From contig JACMOF010000293.1 of the NCBI GenBank assembly GCA_014378155.1, positions 1 through 7,580 on the forward strand: a stretch of 7,580 nucleotides of DNA, read 5' to 3'. The position numbers and the translations under genes are program-made. Of the stretch, positions 1 to 7,561 are shown one piece after another. Below the pieces are notes generated by a model. It saw only the letters and a list, made by a program, of their open reading frames with translations. It made no database searches and was not told the DNA's origin. Within the stretch, counting starts at the first letter, position 1. The number at the start of each line of letters is the position of its first letter. The stretch comes from Caulobacter sp. Its GTDB lineage: Bacteria; Pseudomonadota; Alphaproteobacteria; Caulobacterales; Caulobacteraceae.

Positions 1-144
1 CAGGAGTTGCTTGAGCGCCTCCTCGCCATCCGGCGCTTCGCGGATGTCCTTGAATCCGATCTGCTGCAAGGCGTTGCGGATCAACGCCCGCATGGTCAGC
101 TGGTCATCGACGACGAGAACGGAAATGGTGTTTGCTAGGGGCAT
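1..144 (-). CDS. cheY: CheY-like response regulator, N-terminal 48 residues (3' end outside window)
   Basis: The gene starts with ATG at 144 and stays open to the window edge. It encodes MPLANTISVLVVDDQLTMRA, then a stretch ending in EAPDGEEALKQLL. The receiver-domain start is plain: the hydrophobic first strand VLVV, the acidic pair D13-D14 that binds Mg2+, the helix TMRALIRNAL, and the second-strand/turn element EAPDGEEAL. The phosphoacceptor Asp and the switch Thr and Lys lie beyond the window. The gene begins 4 nt after the cheB stop codon. GAGG at 155-158, inside the end of cheB, is a plausible ribosome binding site 10 nt upstream, so translation is probably coupled. As a stand-alone receiver at the end of a che operon it is expected to take phosphate from CheA and act on the motor or another output, or to serve as a phosphate sink. 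A longer protein with a C-terminal output domain cannot be excluded. Confidence 0.88.
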   Translation of the reverse strand, partial: MPLANTISVLVVDDQLTMRALIRNALQQIGFKDIREAPDGEEALKQLL

Positions 145-148
145 GGGT

Positions 149-1174
149 TCATCGCCTCGCGGAGGCCAGATCGAGGATTGTTTGGCCCATGGAGGACAGG
201 GAAACCTGCTTCTCCACCGAGCCGAGCTCAAAAGCCGTTCTGGGCATGCCGTAGACGACGCAACTTTGCTCGTCCTGGCCCAAGGTGCGGGCGCCGGCCT
301 TGCGCATGGTCAGCAGGCCCTGCGCGCCGTCGCGGCCCATGCCGGTCAGGATCGCCCCGACCGCCTTCTCGCCGACGGCCTGGGCCACCGAGTTGAAGAG
401 CACGTCGACCGAGGGCCGGTGACCTGTGACCGGGTCGCCCTGGGTCAGGCGGCAGCGCAGCCCGGCGGAACGGACGACTTCCAGATGGGTGGCGCCGCCC
501 GGAGCGACATAGACCTTGCCCGGCTCCAGCAGGGCGCCGTCGACGGCTTCGGCCACCTTGGCGCCGCTGGCCCGGTCGAGCCGCGCGGCGAAGCTGGCGG
601 TGAAGGTCGCCGGCATGTGCTGGGTGATCACTGTCGGGGGGCAGGTTTCGGGAAACAGGCTGAGGATCGACAGCAGGGCTTCCACCCCGCCGGTCGACGA
701 GCCGATCGCCACGATGTCGCCAGAGGGCACGTAGTCCTTGCGCCGCACGGCCGGCTTGTCGTCGGGCTTGGTGCGGACCGAGGCCCGCGCCGCGGCCTTC
801 ACCTTGACGGCGACCTCGTTGAGGGCGTCGGCGGTGTTGGTCGCCAGCGTCGGCTTGGCCACGCAGTCGACCGCGCCGAGCTCCAGGGCCCGCAGGGTCA
901 TCTCGGCCCCAGCCTGGGTCAGGCTGGAGACCATGACCACCGGCATCGGGCGCAGGCGCATGATCTTCTCGAGGAACTCAATGCCGTTCATGTTCGGCAT
1001 CTCGATGTCGAGGGTGACGACGTCAGGGTTCAAGGCCTTGATCATGCCGCGGGCCTCGAACGGGTCGCCGGCGGCGCCGACCACCTCGATGTCGGGGTCA
1101 CGGTTGAGAGCGGCCGTGATCAGGCCCCGCATGGTGGCGGAGTCGTCGACGACGAGAACGCGAATCTTGGGCAT
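149..1174 (-). CDS. cheB: CheB, receptor methylesterase/glutamine deamidase (response regulator)
   Basis: CheB removes methyl groups from, and deamidates, glutamyl sites on chemoreceptors. Its activity rises when CheA phosphorylates the receiver domain, giving adaptation feedback. The 341-residue length is normal for the family. Residues 1-108 are a receiver with D10/D11, phosphoacceptor D56 in TLDIEMP, S83-S84 and K107. Residues about 109-150 are a charged linker. Residues about 152-341 are the esterase domain with the Ser-His-Asp triad: S160 in GSSTGG, H186 in QHMP and D282 in GMGRDG. All catalytic residues are present, so the enzyme should be active. The ATG at 1174 overlaps the cheR TGA by one base (TGATG), with AGGAG at 1182-1186 at a spacing of 7 nt. 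The pairing with cheR directly upstream is typical. The esterase triad excludes a generic response regulator. Confidence 0.98.
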   Translation of the reverse strand: MPKIRVLVVDDSATMRGLITAALNRDPDIEVVGAAGDPFEARGMIKALNPDVVTLDIEMPNMNGIEFLEKIMRLRPMPVVMVSSLTQAGAEMTLRALELGAVDCVAKPTLATNTADALNEVAVKVKAAARASVRTKPDDKPAVRRKDYVPSGDIVAIGSSTGGVEALLSILSLFPETCPPTVITQHMPATFTASFAARLDRASGAKVAEAVDGALLEPGKVYVAPGGATHLEVVRSAGLRCRLTQGDPVTGHRPSVDVLFNSVAQAVGEKAVGAILTGMGRDGAQGLLTMRKAGARTLGQDEQSCVVYGMPRTAFELGSVEKQVSLSSMGQTILDLASARR

Positions 1175-2058
1175 CAGCGAGCTCCTGCCTTGCGATAGGC
1201 GGTCAGGCCGGCGCTTTCAAAGGCCGTGACCGAAGCGCCGACGCGCTCGGAATGGCCGACATAGAGCTTGCCATGCGGGGCGACCAGCGGCGCGAAGCGC
1301 TGCCAGACCCGCTCCTGGGTGGGCTCATCGAAATAGATCACCACGTTGCGGCAGAAGATCGCGTCGAACTGACCCTTCATCGGCCAGCTCGGGCCATTGA
1401 GGTTCAGCTCGCGGAACGACACCATCTGGCGCGCAGCCTCGCAGACCCGGAAGCTGCGGCGGTCGCTGGCGTCGCGCTCGAAATACTGGTTGCGCATGTT
1501 GCCCGGAATGCCTTCGAGGAGTGTCTCCTCGTAGACTGCGGCCCGTCCGGTCGCCAGGACGTTGGTGTCGATGTCGGTGCCCAGGATCCGGATGTCGAGG
1601 TCGGCCGCGTTCGGCCAGACCGACAGCACGGTAAAGGCCATCGAATACGGCTCCTGGCCCGACGAGCTGGCCGCCGACCACAGGCGCAGGCGCCCGCCGG
1701 CCCGCACCTTGTCGGCCATGGGCTCCAGGATGTTGGCGCGCAGGTCGTCGAAGTGGTGGGGCTCACGGAAGAACCGGGTGACGTTTGTCGTCAGGGCCCG
1801 CAGCATGTGCTGCTGCTCGTCCACATTGCCGTCCTGCGCCACGAAGCTGCAGTATTCGGTGAAGGTCTTCAGGCCCAGGGTGCGCAAACGCTTGGCCAGG
1901 CGCGAATAGACCAGCGTCGCCTTGCTGTCGGGCAGGCTGATGCCCGCCTGATCATACAGCAGGGCCGCGATCCGCTTGAAGTCGGCGTTCGTAAAGGCGA
2001 ACTCGCCATCGACGAGGGCCTCGCGGCGATCCGAAAAGGAGGTTGAAGGCGTGGTCAT
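1174..2058 (-). CDS. cheR: CheR, chemoreceptor glutamate methyltransferase
   Basis: CheR transfers methyl groups from S-adenosylmethionine to glutamates on the MCP cytoplasmic helices, opposing CheB. The protein has 294 residues, close to the usual 270-290. Residues about 20-95 are the helical N-terminal domain, ending in the conserved TNVTRFFRE with R98. The SAM-binding domain follows: [16 protein letters not shown] at 126-141 (the motif I region; the conserved Glu before PYS is kept), ILGTDID at 158-164 (acidic residue after strand 2), [10 protein letters not shown] at 235-244 with N238, and LYVGHSE at 265-271. It starts with ATG at 2058 directly after the cheW TAG (0-nt gap). There is no good Shine-Dalgarno at normal spacing, so reinitiation after cheW is likely. 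It lacks the TPR or CheW-binding extensions of multi-domain CheR variants, and probably acts on the MCP whose docking tail is encoded at the head of the operon. Confidence 0.98.
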   Translation of the reverse strand: MTTPSTSFSDRREALVDGEFAFTNADFKRIAALLYDQAGISLPDSKATLVYSRLAKRLRTLGLKTFTEYCSFVAQDGNVDEQQHMLRALTTNVTRFFREPHHFDDLRANILEPMADKVRAGGRLRLWSAASSSGQEPYSMAFTVLSVWPNAADLDIRILGTDIDTNVLATGRAAVYEETLLEGIPGNMRNQYFERDASDRRSFRVCEAARQMVSFRELNLNGPSWPMKGQFDAIFCRNVVIYFDEPTQERVWQRFAPLVAPHGKLYVGHSERVGASVTAFESAGLTAYRKAGAR

Positions 2059-2535
2059 CTAGGCGGCCAGGGCCTCGCGTTCGGGGAGCAGGCGTTCCAG
2101 CGAGATTTCGCTGATCATCCGGCCCTCGATGGAAATGATGTTGCGCACGAAGTGGCGGACGTTCTCGCAGGCGATGTCTGGCGTCGGCTGGCACATCTCG
2201 TCGGTGATCGACAGGATGTCGGACACCGCATCGACCAGCAGGCCGACGGTGCGGTCGCCGGCCTGAACCACGATGAACACGCTGCGGACACTGGGCTCGG
2301 TGGTCGGCATGCCGATCCGGCAGGCCAGGTCCATGATCGGCAGCACCGCGCCACGCAGGTTGATCACGCCGCGCATGTAGCTGGGCGATTGCGGCAGCGT
2401 GGTCGCCGGGCTCCAGCCGCGGATCTCGCGGACGGCCATGATGTCCACGCAGTATTCCTGCTCGCCCACGCGGAACGAGATCAGTTCGCGGGTCGCGGCG
2501 CTGGGGGTGGTGTGGTGCTCGTTCATCGGGCTCAT
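2059..2535 (-). CDS. cheW: CheW, receptor-kinase coupling protein
   Basis: CheW links the tip of the chemoreceptor hairpin to the P5 domain of CheA and builds the signalling array at the membrane. The 158-residue protein is one CheW domain: residues about 17-40 ([22 protein letters not shown]) give the first strands, 55-62 is the hallmark RGVINLRG, 67-69 MDL follows, and 97-105 is VGLLVDAVS. These are the standard receptor- and CheA-contacting segments. The ATG at 2535 overlaps the cheA TGA by 4 nt (ATGA), implying translational coupling. A second in-frame ATG at 2526 would shorten the N-terminus by three residues; neither has a strong Shine-Dalgarno, and I chose the overlapping one. The similarity to the CheA C-terminal domain is family homology, not local duplication. 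Confidence 0.97.
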   Translation of the reverse strand: MSPMNEHHTTPSAATRELISFRVGEQEYCVDIMAVREIRGWSPATTLPQSPSYMRGVINLRGAVLPIMDLACRIGMPTTEPSVRSVFIVVQAGDRTVGLLVDAVSDILSITDEMCQPTPDIACENVRHFVRNIISIEGRMISEISLERLLPEREALAA

Positions 2536-4805
2536 TCCGCGGCGATGAGAGTGGGATCGGACGGCAGCGGCGGGCTGCGACGGCGCAGGTTGATCACCGC
2601 GTCGACGTCCAGGATCAAGGCCACGCGGCCGTCGCCCAGGATCGTCGCGGCGGCGACGCCCTCGACCTGCTGGTAGTTCTGCTCCAGCGACTTGATGACC
2701 ACCTGGCGCTGACCGTGGATGGCGTCGGCCACCAGGGCGGCGCGCGAGCCGTCTTCACCTTCGACCAGCAGCACCACGCCCTCGGTCGGCGACGGCGACT
2801 TGCTACGGTAGTTCAGGGTCAGGCCCACATCGATCAGCGGTACGAAGCTGTCACGCACGGCCAGGACTGAGCCGGTCGGACCCAGGGGCCGGATTTCCTC
2901 GGCCTTGGGCCGCAGGCTCTCGACGATGCAGGCCAGCGGAATGACCAGGGTCTCGCCCGCCACGTCGACCACCATGCCGTCGAGGACGGCCAGGGTCAGG
3001 GGCAGGCTGAGGGTGAAGGTCGAGCCCAGGCCGGGGCGCGAGGTGATCGAGATGCGGCCGCCCAGCGCCTGGACGCTGCGCTTGACCACGTCCATGCCGA
3101 CGCCGCGACCCGAGACGTCCGAAATCTTGTCGGCGGTCGAGAAGCCCGGCAGGAAGATCAGGTTGTCGATCTCCTCGTCGGTCAGGGTGATGTCCGGAGA
3201 GATCAGGCCCTTCTTGACGGCGATCGACAGCACCCGCTCGCGGTTGATGCCCTTGCCGTCGTCCTGGACCTCGATGACGATCCGGCCGCTGCGGTGCAGG
3301 GCCGCCAGGCGCACGACGCCTTCGGGATTCTTGCCGGCAGCCTTGCGCTCCTCGGGGCTTTCCAGCCCGTGGTCTATGGCGTTGCGCAGCATGTGGGTGA
3401 TGGGATCGGCCAGACGCTCGATGACCGTCTTGTCGACCTCGGTATTCTCGCCGTCCATCACCAGGCGGGCCTGCTTGCCCGTCATGTTGGCGACTTCGCG
3501 GACCAGGCGCGGCATGCGCTGGAATACCGACTTCACCGGTTGGGCGCGGATGGCCATCACGCTGTCCTGGATCTGGCGGGTGAGCTGTTCCAGCTCATCC
3601 AGACCCATGGCCAGGTTGGAGGATGGGGCGATGCCGTATTCGCCGACGCGTTGGGCCAGCATGGCCTGGTTGATCACCAACTCGCCGACCAGGTCGATCA
3701 GGTGGTCGATGCGCTCGGGATCGACGCGGATCACGGACTGGCCGGGACCGGGCACGTCGATCTGGGCCGGCTTCGCCGCCGAGGGGGCGGCCGCCGGGGC
3801 GTTGGCGGCCACGGGCGGCGCGGCGGGCGGCGGCGCGGAAACGGAGGCCGGGGCAACGCCGGGGGGAGCGACCGCGACCGGCTCCGGGGCGATTGGCTCG
3901 AAAGCGGGCTCTTCAGCGATCGGCGCCGGGGCGTCGATGTCCAGCAGGCTGGCCAGCACGTCGGCGACCGGCGATTCGCCGCGGGTGATTTCCAGTTCGC
4001 AGTCGCCGTCGACGAATTCGAAGACTTCGCGGATCGCCTCTTCGCCCTGGTCGGTCTCGACCCGGACGCTCCAGGTGATGTAGGCGGCTTCGGCGTCGAG
4101 GAATTCCAGGGTCGGCAGGGCGCTGTCGTCCAGGGTCGCCTGGATCGGGCCGAGGCGCGCCAGCTCGCGCAGCAGCAGGCCGGTCTCGTTGGCCTTGCGA
4201 TAGAGATCGGACTTCGGGCGGATCGACACGGTCCAGACATTGTCCAGCACGGCGGCGTCCTCGGCCTGGGCGTCCAGGCTGATGGTCATCGGCTGGAAGC
4301 CGAAGTCCATGTCGTCGTCGTCCATCCCGTCGTCGGCGCCGATGACGAGGGGGGTGAAGGCGATGCCCATCTCGTCGTCGACCGGGGCGACTAGCGCGGC
4401 GACGACGGCGGGGGCCGCCGACGGATCGGTGACAGCCTTCAGCTCAGCGGCCATGGCGGCCGAGGCGTCCATGTCGACCACGCCCAGGCCGCGAGCGGCG
4501 TTGACATGGTCGGCCAGCACGTCCGAGGCGCGCAGCAGCAGGGCCGTGAGGTCAGGGCTGCTGGGAATCTCGTTGGAGCGCAGCGCGTCGAGAAGCGTCT
4601 CGAACACGTGGGCGAAGCGCACCAGCGGTTCAAGGCCGAAGGCTCCCGCCCCGCCCTTGATCGAGTGCACGGCGCGGAAGACGGCGTTGACGGTGTCGCT
4701 ATCCTCGTTGCCGTCCTGCATGGTCAAGAGTCCGCCTTCAAGATCCGCGAGGAGTTCCTCGCATTCCTGAAAGAAGGTGACCTTGATGGCCTCTAGCTCG
4801 TCCAT
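2532..4805 (-). CDS. cheA: CheA, chemotaxis sensor histidine kinase
   Basis: CheA autophosphorylates under receptor control and donates phosphate to CheY and CheB. The 757-residue protein is longer than the usual 650-700. Order of domains: Hpt/P1 at about 1-105 with phospho-histidine H47 in [13 protein letters not shown]; an acidic linker at about 128-185 containing a twice-repeated M-x-hydrophobic-x-F-x-P motif; a regulatory P2-type domain at about 190-275 ([35 protein letters not shown]); a Pro/Ala-rich tether at about 292-350; the P3 dimerisation helices at about 355-425 ([20 protein letters not shown]); the P4 ATPase at about 430-605 with N-box [10 protein letters not shown] (471-480), G1 DDGKGI (515-520), G2 GRGVGMDVV and the [12 protein letters not shown] box; and a CheW-like P5 at about 607-745. 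All catalytic motifs are intact. It begins 45 nt after cheY, with AGGAAG at 4813-4818 spaced 7 nt from the ATG, and overlaps cheW by 4 nt. Confidence 0.98.
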   Translation of the reverse strand: MDELEAIKVTFFQECEELLADLEGGLLTMQDGNEDSDTVNAVFRAVHSIKGGAGAFGLEPLVRFAHVFETLLDALRSNEIPSSPDLTALLLRASDVLADHVNAARGLGVVDMDASAAMAAELKAVTDPSAAPAVVAALVAPVDDEMGIAFTPLVIGADDGMDDDDMDFGFQPMTISLDAQAEDAAVLDNVWTVSIRPKSDLYRKANETGLLLRELARLGPIQATLDDSALPTLEFLDAEAAYITWSVRVETDQGEEAIREVFEFVDGDCELEITRGESPVADVLASLLDIDAPAPIAEEPAFEPIAPEPVAVAPPGVAPASVSAPPPAAPPVAANAPAAAPSAAKPAQIDVPGPGQSVIRVDPERIDHLIDLVGELVINQAMLAQRVGEYGIAPSSNLAMGLDELEQLTRQIQDSVMAIRAQPVKSVFQRMPRLVREVANMTGKQARLVMDGENTEVDKTVIERLADPITHMLRNAIDHGLESPEERKAAGKNPEGVVRLAALHRSGRIVIEVQDDGKGINRERVLSIAVKKGLISPDITLTDEEIDNLIFLPGFSTADKISDVSGRGVGMDVVKRSVQALGGRISITSRPGLGSTFTLSLPLTLAVLDGMVVDVAGETLVIPLACIVESLRPKAEEIRPLGPTGSVLAVRDSFVPLIDVGLTLNYRSKSPSPTEGVVLLVEGEDGSRAALVADAIHGQRQVVIKSLEQNYQQVEGVAAATILGDGRVALILDVDAVINLRRRSPPLPSDPTLIAAE

Positions 4806-4850
4806 TCCCCGACTTCCTACAAAGCGTCTTTAGTACCTAGAGCTCGACGA

Positions 4851-5216
4851 TCAGGCCGCGACGCGGCGGATGGCTTCGACCAGCTTCTCGGGGTTGAAGG
4901 GTTTGACGATCCAGCCGGTGGCGCCGGCTTCACGGGCCCGCTGCTTCTTGCTGGGGTCGCTTTCGGTGGTCAGGACCAGGATCGGGATGGCGCGATAGTC
5001 GTCATCGACCCGCACCGCCTCGATGAATCCGAAGCCGTCCAGCTTGGGCATGTTGATGTCGGTGATGATCACATCGGGTCGGTGGGCCGCGAGGACCTCC
5101 AACCCGTGCTCGCCGTCGACGGCTTCGACGACATTGAACCCGGCTCCGGCGAGAGCCATGCGCAGCATGTCCCGCATCGTGCGCGAATCATCGACCGTGA
5201 GGACAGTACGCGTCAC
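4851..5216 (-). CDS. cheY: CheY-type single-domain response regulator, GTG start
   Basis: This 121-residue protein is one receiver domain and no output domain. Visible sites are D9-D10 for Mg2+, phosphoacceptor D53 in ITDINMPKLDG, T83 in VLTTES and K105 in VKPF. W102 replaces the Tyr of the enteric CheY switch position, three residues before the Lys. It is expected to be phosphorylated by the CheA encoded next, and either acts on the flagellar motor or serves as a phosphate sink or effector of another output. I chose GTG at 5216: it overlaps the STAS stop as GTGA, has an AAGGAG site 7 nt upstream, and gives the canonical CheY length. The same frame is open further upstream to 5369, but the extra 51 residues are antisense-like, Arg-rich and overlap the STAS gene. 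The sequence is typical of receivers sitting between a STAS gene and cheA in alphaproteobacterial clusters (from memory). Confidence 0.95.
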   Translation of the reverse strand: MTRTVLTVDDSRTMRDMLRMALAGAGFNVVEAVDGEHGLEVLAAHRPDVIITDINMPKLDGFGFIEAVRVDDDYRAIPILVLTTESDPSKKQRAREAGATGWIVKPFNPEKLVEAIRRVAA

Positions 5217-5500
5217 GATGCAGCTCCTTGGAAATCGGCCTCGAACAACGCCCCTTGGGCGCCGAACAGACGGGTGGTTTCGATAAAGACCTCCGAAGGG
5301 GCCGTGATCGAGAAGGGTTTTCCGTCTTCCGCCCAGGCTTTCCGGGCGGCGATCAGGACTTGAAGGCACAGGCCGCCGAGACGGCGAACCTGGTCGGCGT
5401 GGACTTCGATGTCCTGGCCGCGGCGTTCGACGAACGCCTGCTTGAGGGGGCCCGAGGCCTTGAGATCAAGGGTTTCGGGCAAGGCGATGGCTGTCGACAT
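5213..5500 (-). CDS. Small STAS-domain protein in chemotaxis operon
   Basis: This 95-residue protein looks like a single cytoplasmic STAS domain: strand LPETLDL (7-13), helix SGPLKQAFVER (16-26), strand DIEVHADQVRRLG (30-42), helix GLCLQVLIAARKAWAEDG (43-60), strand PFSITAPS (62-69), then helix and strand to the end. STAS proteins of this size occur between mcp and cheY genes in many proteobacterial che clusters; their role there is not well defined. In anti-anti-sigma relatives a Ser/Thr at the start of the second helix is phosphorylated. Here that place appears to be L41-G42-G43-L44, with no Ser or Thr, so phospho-switching at that site looks unlikely. The ATG at 5500 shares its A with the MCP stop (TGATG), and the ribosome binding site lies in the last MCP codons. 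It shares 4 nt with cheY. The context suggests an accessory factor of this receptor or CheA complex; that is inference. Family assignment is by fold pattern and context, since sequence similarity within STAS is low. Confidence 0.8.
   Translation of the reverse strand: MSTAIALPETLDLKASGPLKQAFVERRGQDIEVHADQVRRLGGLCLQVLIAARKAWAEDGKPFSITAPSEVFIETTRLFGAQGALFEADFQGAAS
5224..5229 (-). promoter_or_regulatory. Ribosome binding site deciding the cheY GTG start
   Basis: The minus strand reads AAGGAG here, followed by 7 nt and then GTG at 5216. This is a near-consensus Shine-Dalgarno at good spacing, inside the last codons of the STAS gene. It is the main reason to prefer the 121-residue GTG start over an extended upstream start. 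Confidence 0.8.
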
Positions 5501-7464
5501 CAGAACTCCTCCCAGCCGTCTCTGGCCGGGGCCGCCGCGCTGGCGGCTCCGCCACGACCGGGTCGTGCGAAGGTGTTGAGGCGGGCCCGCTGCTCGGCCA
5601 CCGGATTGGCGGCCGGCGCGTGGTAGGCGGGATCGGCCATCTGCGGACGGCCGGTCTGCTGGCGGCCGTCGCCGACCCGGAAGCGACCGATCAGCCGCAC
5701 CAGCTCGCCGGTCTCGCCCTTGAGAGAGTGGGTGGCGGCGGTCGATTGCTCGACCATCGCGGCGTTCTGCTGAGTGACCTGGTCCATCTGGTTGACGGCC
5801 GTGTTCACTTCGTTGAGGCCGGTCGCCTGCTCGGCGGCCGAGGCGGCGATCTCGGTGACCAGGGCGTCGATCTCGCCGACCTTGGTGACGATGCGTTGCA
5901 GGGCCTCGCCGGTCTGGCCGACCAGGTTGACACCCGAGGCGACCTGTTGGGTCGAGGAGGAGATCAGGGTCTTGATCTCCTTGGCCGCTTCGGCGGAGCG
6001 CTGGGCCAGGGCCCGCACTTCCTGGGCCACGACCGCGAAGCCTCGGCCCGCGTCACCGGCTCGGGCGGCTTCGACGCCGGCGTTCAAGGCCAGAAGGTTG
6101 GTCTGGAAGGCGATCTCGTCGATCACGCCGATGATCTGGCTTATCGACTGCGAGGACTTCTCGATGGCGCCCATGGCCGAGACGGCCTCGTGCACGACCT
6201 GGCCCGAATGGGTGGCTTCACCGCGGGTGCTGGAGACCACTTCCGAGGCCTGCTTGGCTCCGGCGGCGGTGCGGCGCACCGTGGAGGTCAGCTCGTCAAG
6301 GGCGGCGGCGGTCTCTTCCAGAGAGGCGGCTTGTTGCTCGGTGCGGCGCGACAGGTCGTCCGAGGCGTGGGCGATCTCGTCGGCCCCGGTGCGCAGGCCA
6401 TCCGTCGAGGCCGCGATAACCTTGATGGTTTCCTGCAGCTGGGCGATGGCGGCGTTGAAGTCGTCCTTCAGCTTGCCATAGTCGCCCGGGAAGTCGGCGG
6501 CCACGCGGAAGGTCAGGTCGCCCTTGGCCAGGTGCTCCAGCGCCTCGCCCAGCGACGACACCACCAGGGCGTTCTCGCGGGCGGCGGCGGCAGTGGACTC
6601 TTCCTTGGCGCGACGCTCGTCGGCCGTCAGGGCGGCGTTCTTTTCCTGCTCGGCGCGCATCTGCTCCAGATGCAGCTGATTGTCGCGGAACACCTTCAGC
6701 GAGCGGACGATGGCGCCCAGCTCGTCGCCGCGGGTCATCTTGTCGAGGTCGATGCTGTTGTCGCCTTGCGAGAGCTTCTCGGTCGCGCCGGCGATGTCGC
6801 CGATCGACTTGCGGGTGGTCATGACGGTCAGGAAGGCCAGCGTGCCGACGGCGAGCAGGGTGATCAGCGACATGATGATCGTGGCGCTCATCGCGGCGGC
6901 GGCTTCGGCCTGGCGCTTGGCGGCCTGCTGGGTGGCGCGGCCGGCGGCGTCGTCGACGACCTTCTGCAGCTGCGCGGCCATCTTGACATAGGTATCTTCG
7001 AAGCTGCCGGCGAAGCTCATGGCCATGCCGGTGTCGACGTCGATCATGCCGCTGACGGTGTCGATGGCGCTGCGGCATTCGTCGAGCGACTTGACCAGCG
7101 AGGCGATCTTGGGACGTTCGGAGGCGGGCAGCCGCGCCGAGAGGGCCTTCATTTCCTTGCTCAGGCCATCGAACTCGGCGAGCAAGGCGGTGATGCGCGG
7201 TCCGGCGGGCTGGGCCATCGGATCGGCCTTCGAGGCCAGGATCTGGTAGAGCGTGCCGTGCGCCTTGGTGATGCGACGCGACAGCGACTGGATGTCGCTG
7301 TTGATCCGCATGTCCTGCTCGACGACCTGCTTGAGCGCTGCCGACTGGCTCTTCTGCACGACGATCGCGCCACCGGCCATCAGGGCCAGCATCAACAGGG
7401 CGAACGCCGGCGCGAAGCCGATTTTGATGATCAATGGAAGATCGACGAGCCGGAAGCGCTTCAT
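5500..7464 (-). CDS. mcp: Methyl-accepting chemotaxis protein (transmembrane chemoreceptor)
   Basis: This 654-residue receptor controls CheA through CheW. From the N-terminus: basic MKRFR; transmembrane helix 1 at about 11-36; a periplasmic helical region at about 37-191, resembling a four-helix-bundle sensor, ligand unknown; transmembrane helix 2 at about 192-215; HAMP at about 217-270; a charged coiled coil at about 270-298; a second HAMP-like segment at about 299-345 ([13 protein letters not shown]); and the signalling hairpin at about 355-590. The hairpin tip is at 446-490 ([20 protein letters not shown]..., [18 protein letters not shown]). Candidate methylation sites are E383/E384 ([10 protein letters not shown]) and E545/Q546. 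After a Gly/Pro/Ala-rich tether (about 598-648) it ends in GWEEF, like the CheR/CheB docking pentapeptide. The ATG at 7464 follows AGAGGGGA at 7473-7480. An upstream in-frame TTG at 7509 would add 15 residues across the leader palindrome and is less likely. First gene of the operon. Confidence 0.97.
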   Translation of the reverse strand: MKRFRLVDLPLIIKIGFAPAFALLMLALMAGGAIVVQKSQSAALKQVVEQDMRINSDIQSLSRRITKAHGTLYQILASKADPMAQPAGPRITALLAEFDGLSKEMKALSARLPASERPKIASLVKSLDECRSAIDTVSGMIDVDTGMAMSFAGSFEDTYVKMAAQLQKVVDDAAGRATQQAAKRQAEAAAAMSATIIMSLITLLAVGTLAFLTVMTTRKSIGDIAGATEKLSQGDNSIDLDKMTRGDELGAIVRSLKVFRDNQLHLEQMRAEQEKNAALTADERRAKEESTAAAARENALVVSSLGEALEHLAKGDLTFRVAADFPGDYGKLKDDFNAAIAQLQETIKVIAASTDGLRTGADEIAHASDDLSRRTEQQAASLEETAAALDELTSTVRRTAAGAKQASEVVSSTRGEATHSGQVVHEAVSAMGAIEKSSQSISQIIGVIDEIAFQTNLLALNAGVEAARAGDAGRGFAVVAQEVRALAQRSAEAAKEIKTLISSSTQQVASGVNLVGQTGEALQRIVTKVGEIDALVTEIAASAAEQATGLNEVNTAVNQMDQVTQQNAAMVEQSTAATHSLKGETGELVRLIGRFRVGDGRQQTGRPQMADPAYHAPAANPVAEQRARLNTFARPGRGGAASAAAPARDGWEEF

Positions 7465-7472
7465 CGCAGTTG

Positions 7473-7480
7473 TCCCCTCT
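7473..7480 (-). promoter_or_regulatory. Ribosome binding site of the MCP gene
   Basis: The minus strand reads AGAGGGGA, separated by 8 nt from the ATG at 7464. This purine run supports starting the MCP at [10 protein letters not shown], which places the first transmembrane helix near the N-terminus as expected for the family. The site sits 3 nt downstream of a perfect palindrome. Confidence 0.6.
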
Positions 7481-7483
7481 TGC

Positions 7484-7507
7484 GGTGATCCGTGCGCACG
7501 GATCACC
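7484..7507. repeat. Perfect 24-bp palindrome in the operon leader
   Basis: Each half is GGTGATCCGTGC followed by its exact reverse complement, and the symmetry stops at both ends (7483 and 7508 do not pair). In RNA it could form a 10-bp stem with a GCGC loop. No T-run follows on either strand, so it does not look like an intrinsic terminator. It ends 3 nt before the MCP Shine-Dalgarno and lies about 20 nt downstream of the candidate -10. It could be an operator for a dimeric repressor or an mRNA leader hairpin. The symmetry is seen directly; the function is inference. Confidence 0.9.
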
Positions 7508-7531
7508 AACGTCTAGGGGGATCATCACGGT

Positions 7532-7561
7532 ATAATCCTAACAGTTCCTGACTTTGGTTAA
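7532..7561 (-). promoter_or_regulatory. Candidate promoter for the chemotaxis operon (weak)
   Basis: The minus strand has TTAACC (7556-7561; 4 of 6 match TTGACA), an 18-nt spacer, and GATTAT (7532-7537; 4 of 6 match TATAAT). Transcription would begin near 7525, placing the 24-bp palindrome in the 5' untranslated leader. This is the most AT-rich stretch of an otherwise GC-rich window and lies upstream of the first gene, so a promoter here is reasonable, but the matches are modest and alphaproteobacterial promoters often deviate from this consensus. Confidence 0.25.

Noticed and set aside
11..1198. Long plus-strand open frame opposite cheB, and similar ones opposite cheR (1252-2046) and cheA (2905-4083, 3294-4394)
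   Set aside because: They show the same antisense GC effect, match no protein family I recognise, and overlap genes with complete catalytic motifs.
1597..1681. Variation in the CheR SAM motif region (SSSGQEPYS in place of the enteric ASTGEEPYS)
   Set aside because: The conserved Gly and the Glu before PYS are kept, and this form is, as far as I recall, common in alphaproteobacterial CheR. It is no sign of inactivity.
3731..3930. Dense GC/Ala-Pro repetitive stretch in cheA
   Set aside because: It encodes the Pro/Ala-rich tether between the P2-type domain and P3, a normal flexible linker in CheA proteins and not a DNA repeat element.
5217..5369. 51-residue N-terminal extension of the first CheY
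   Set aside because: It overlaps the STAS gene completely, is Arg/Pro-rich without structure, and a GTG with a near-perfect ribosome binding site gives the standard CheY length.
5620..7488. Very long plus-strand open frame (622 codons) opposite the MCP gene
   Set aside because: It is an antisense shadow produced by high GC and strong third-position bias. Its product is Gly/Leu/Asp/His-rich low-complexity sequence with no recognisable domain, and the minus-strand frame is an unambiguous MCP.
7465..7509. 15-residue N-terminal extension of the MCP from a TTG at 7509
   Set aside because: It would be translated through the palindrome, has no good Shine-Dalgarno, and adds no family feature. The ATG at 7464 is better placed.
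6296..7528. Minus-strand 410-codon open frame overlapping the 5' part of the MCP
   Set aside because: It is out of frame with the MCP and rich in Arg/Pro/His runs without domains. The MCP frame carries the transmembrane, HAMP and hairpin motifs.
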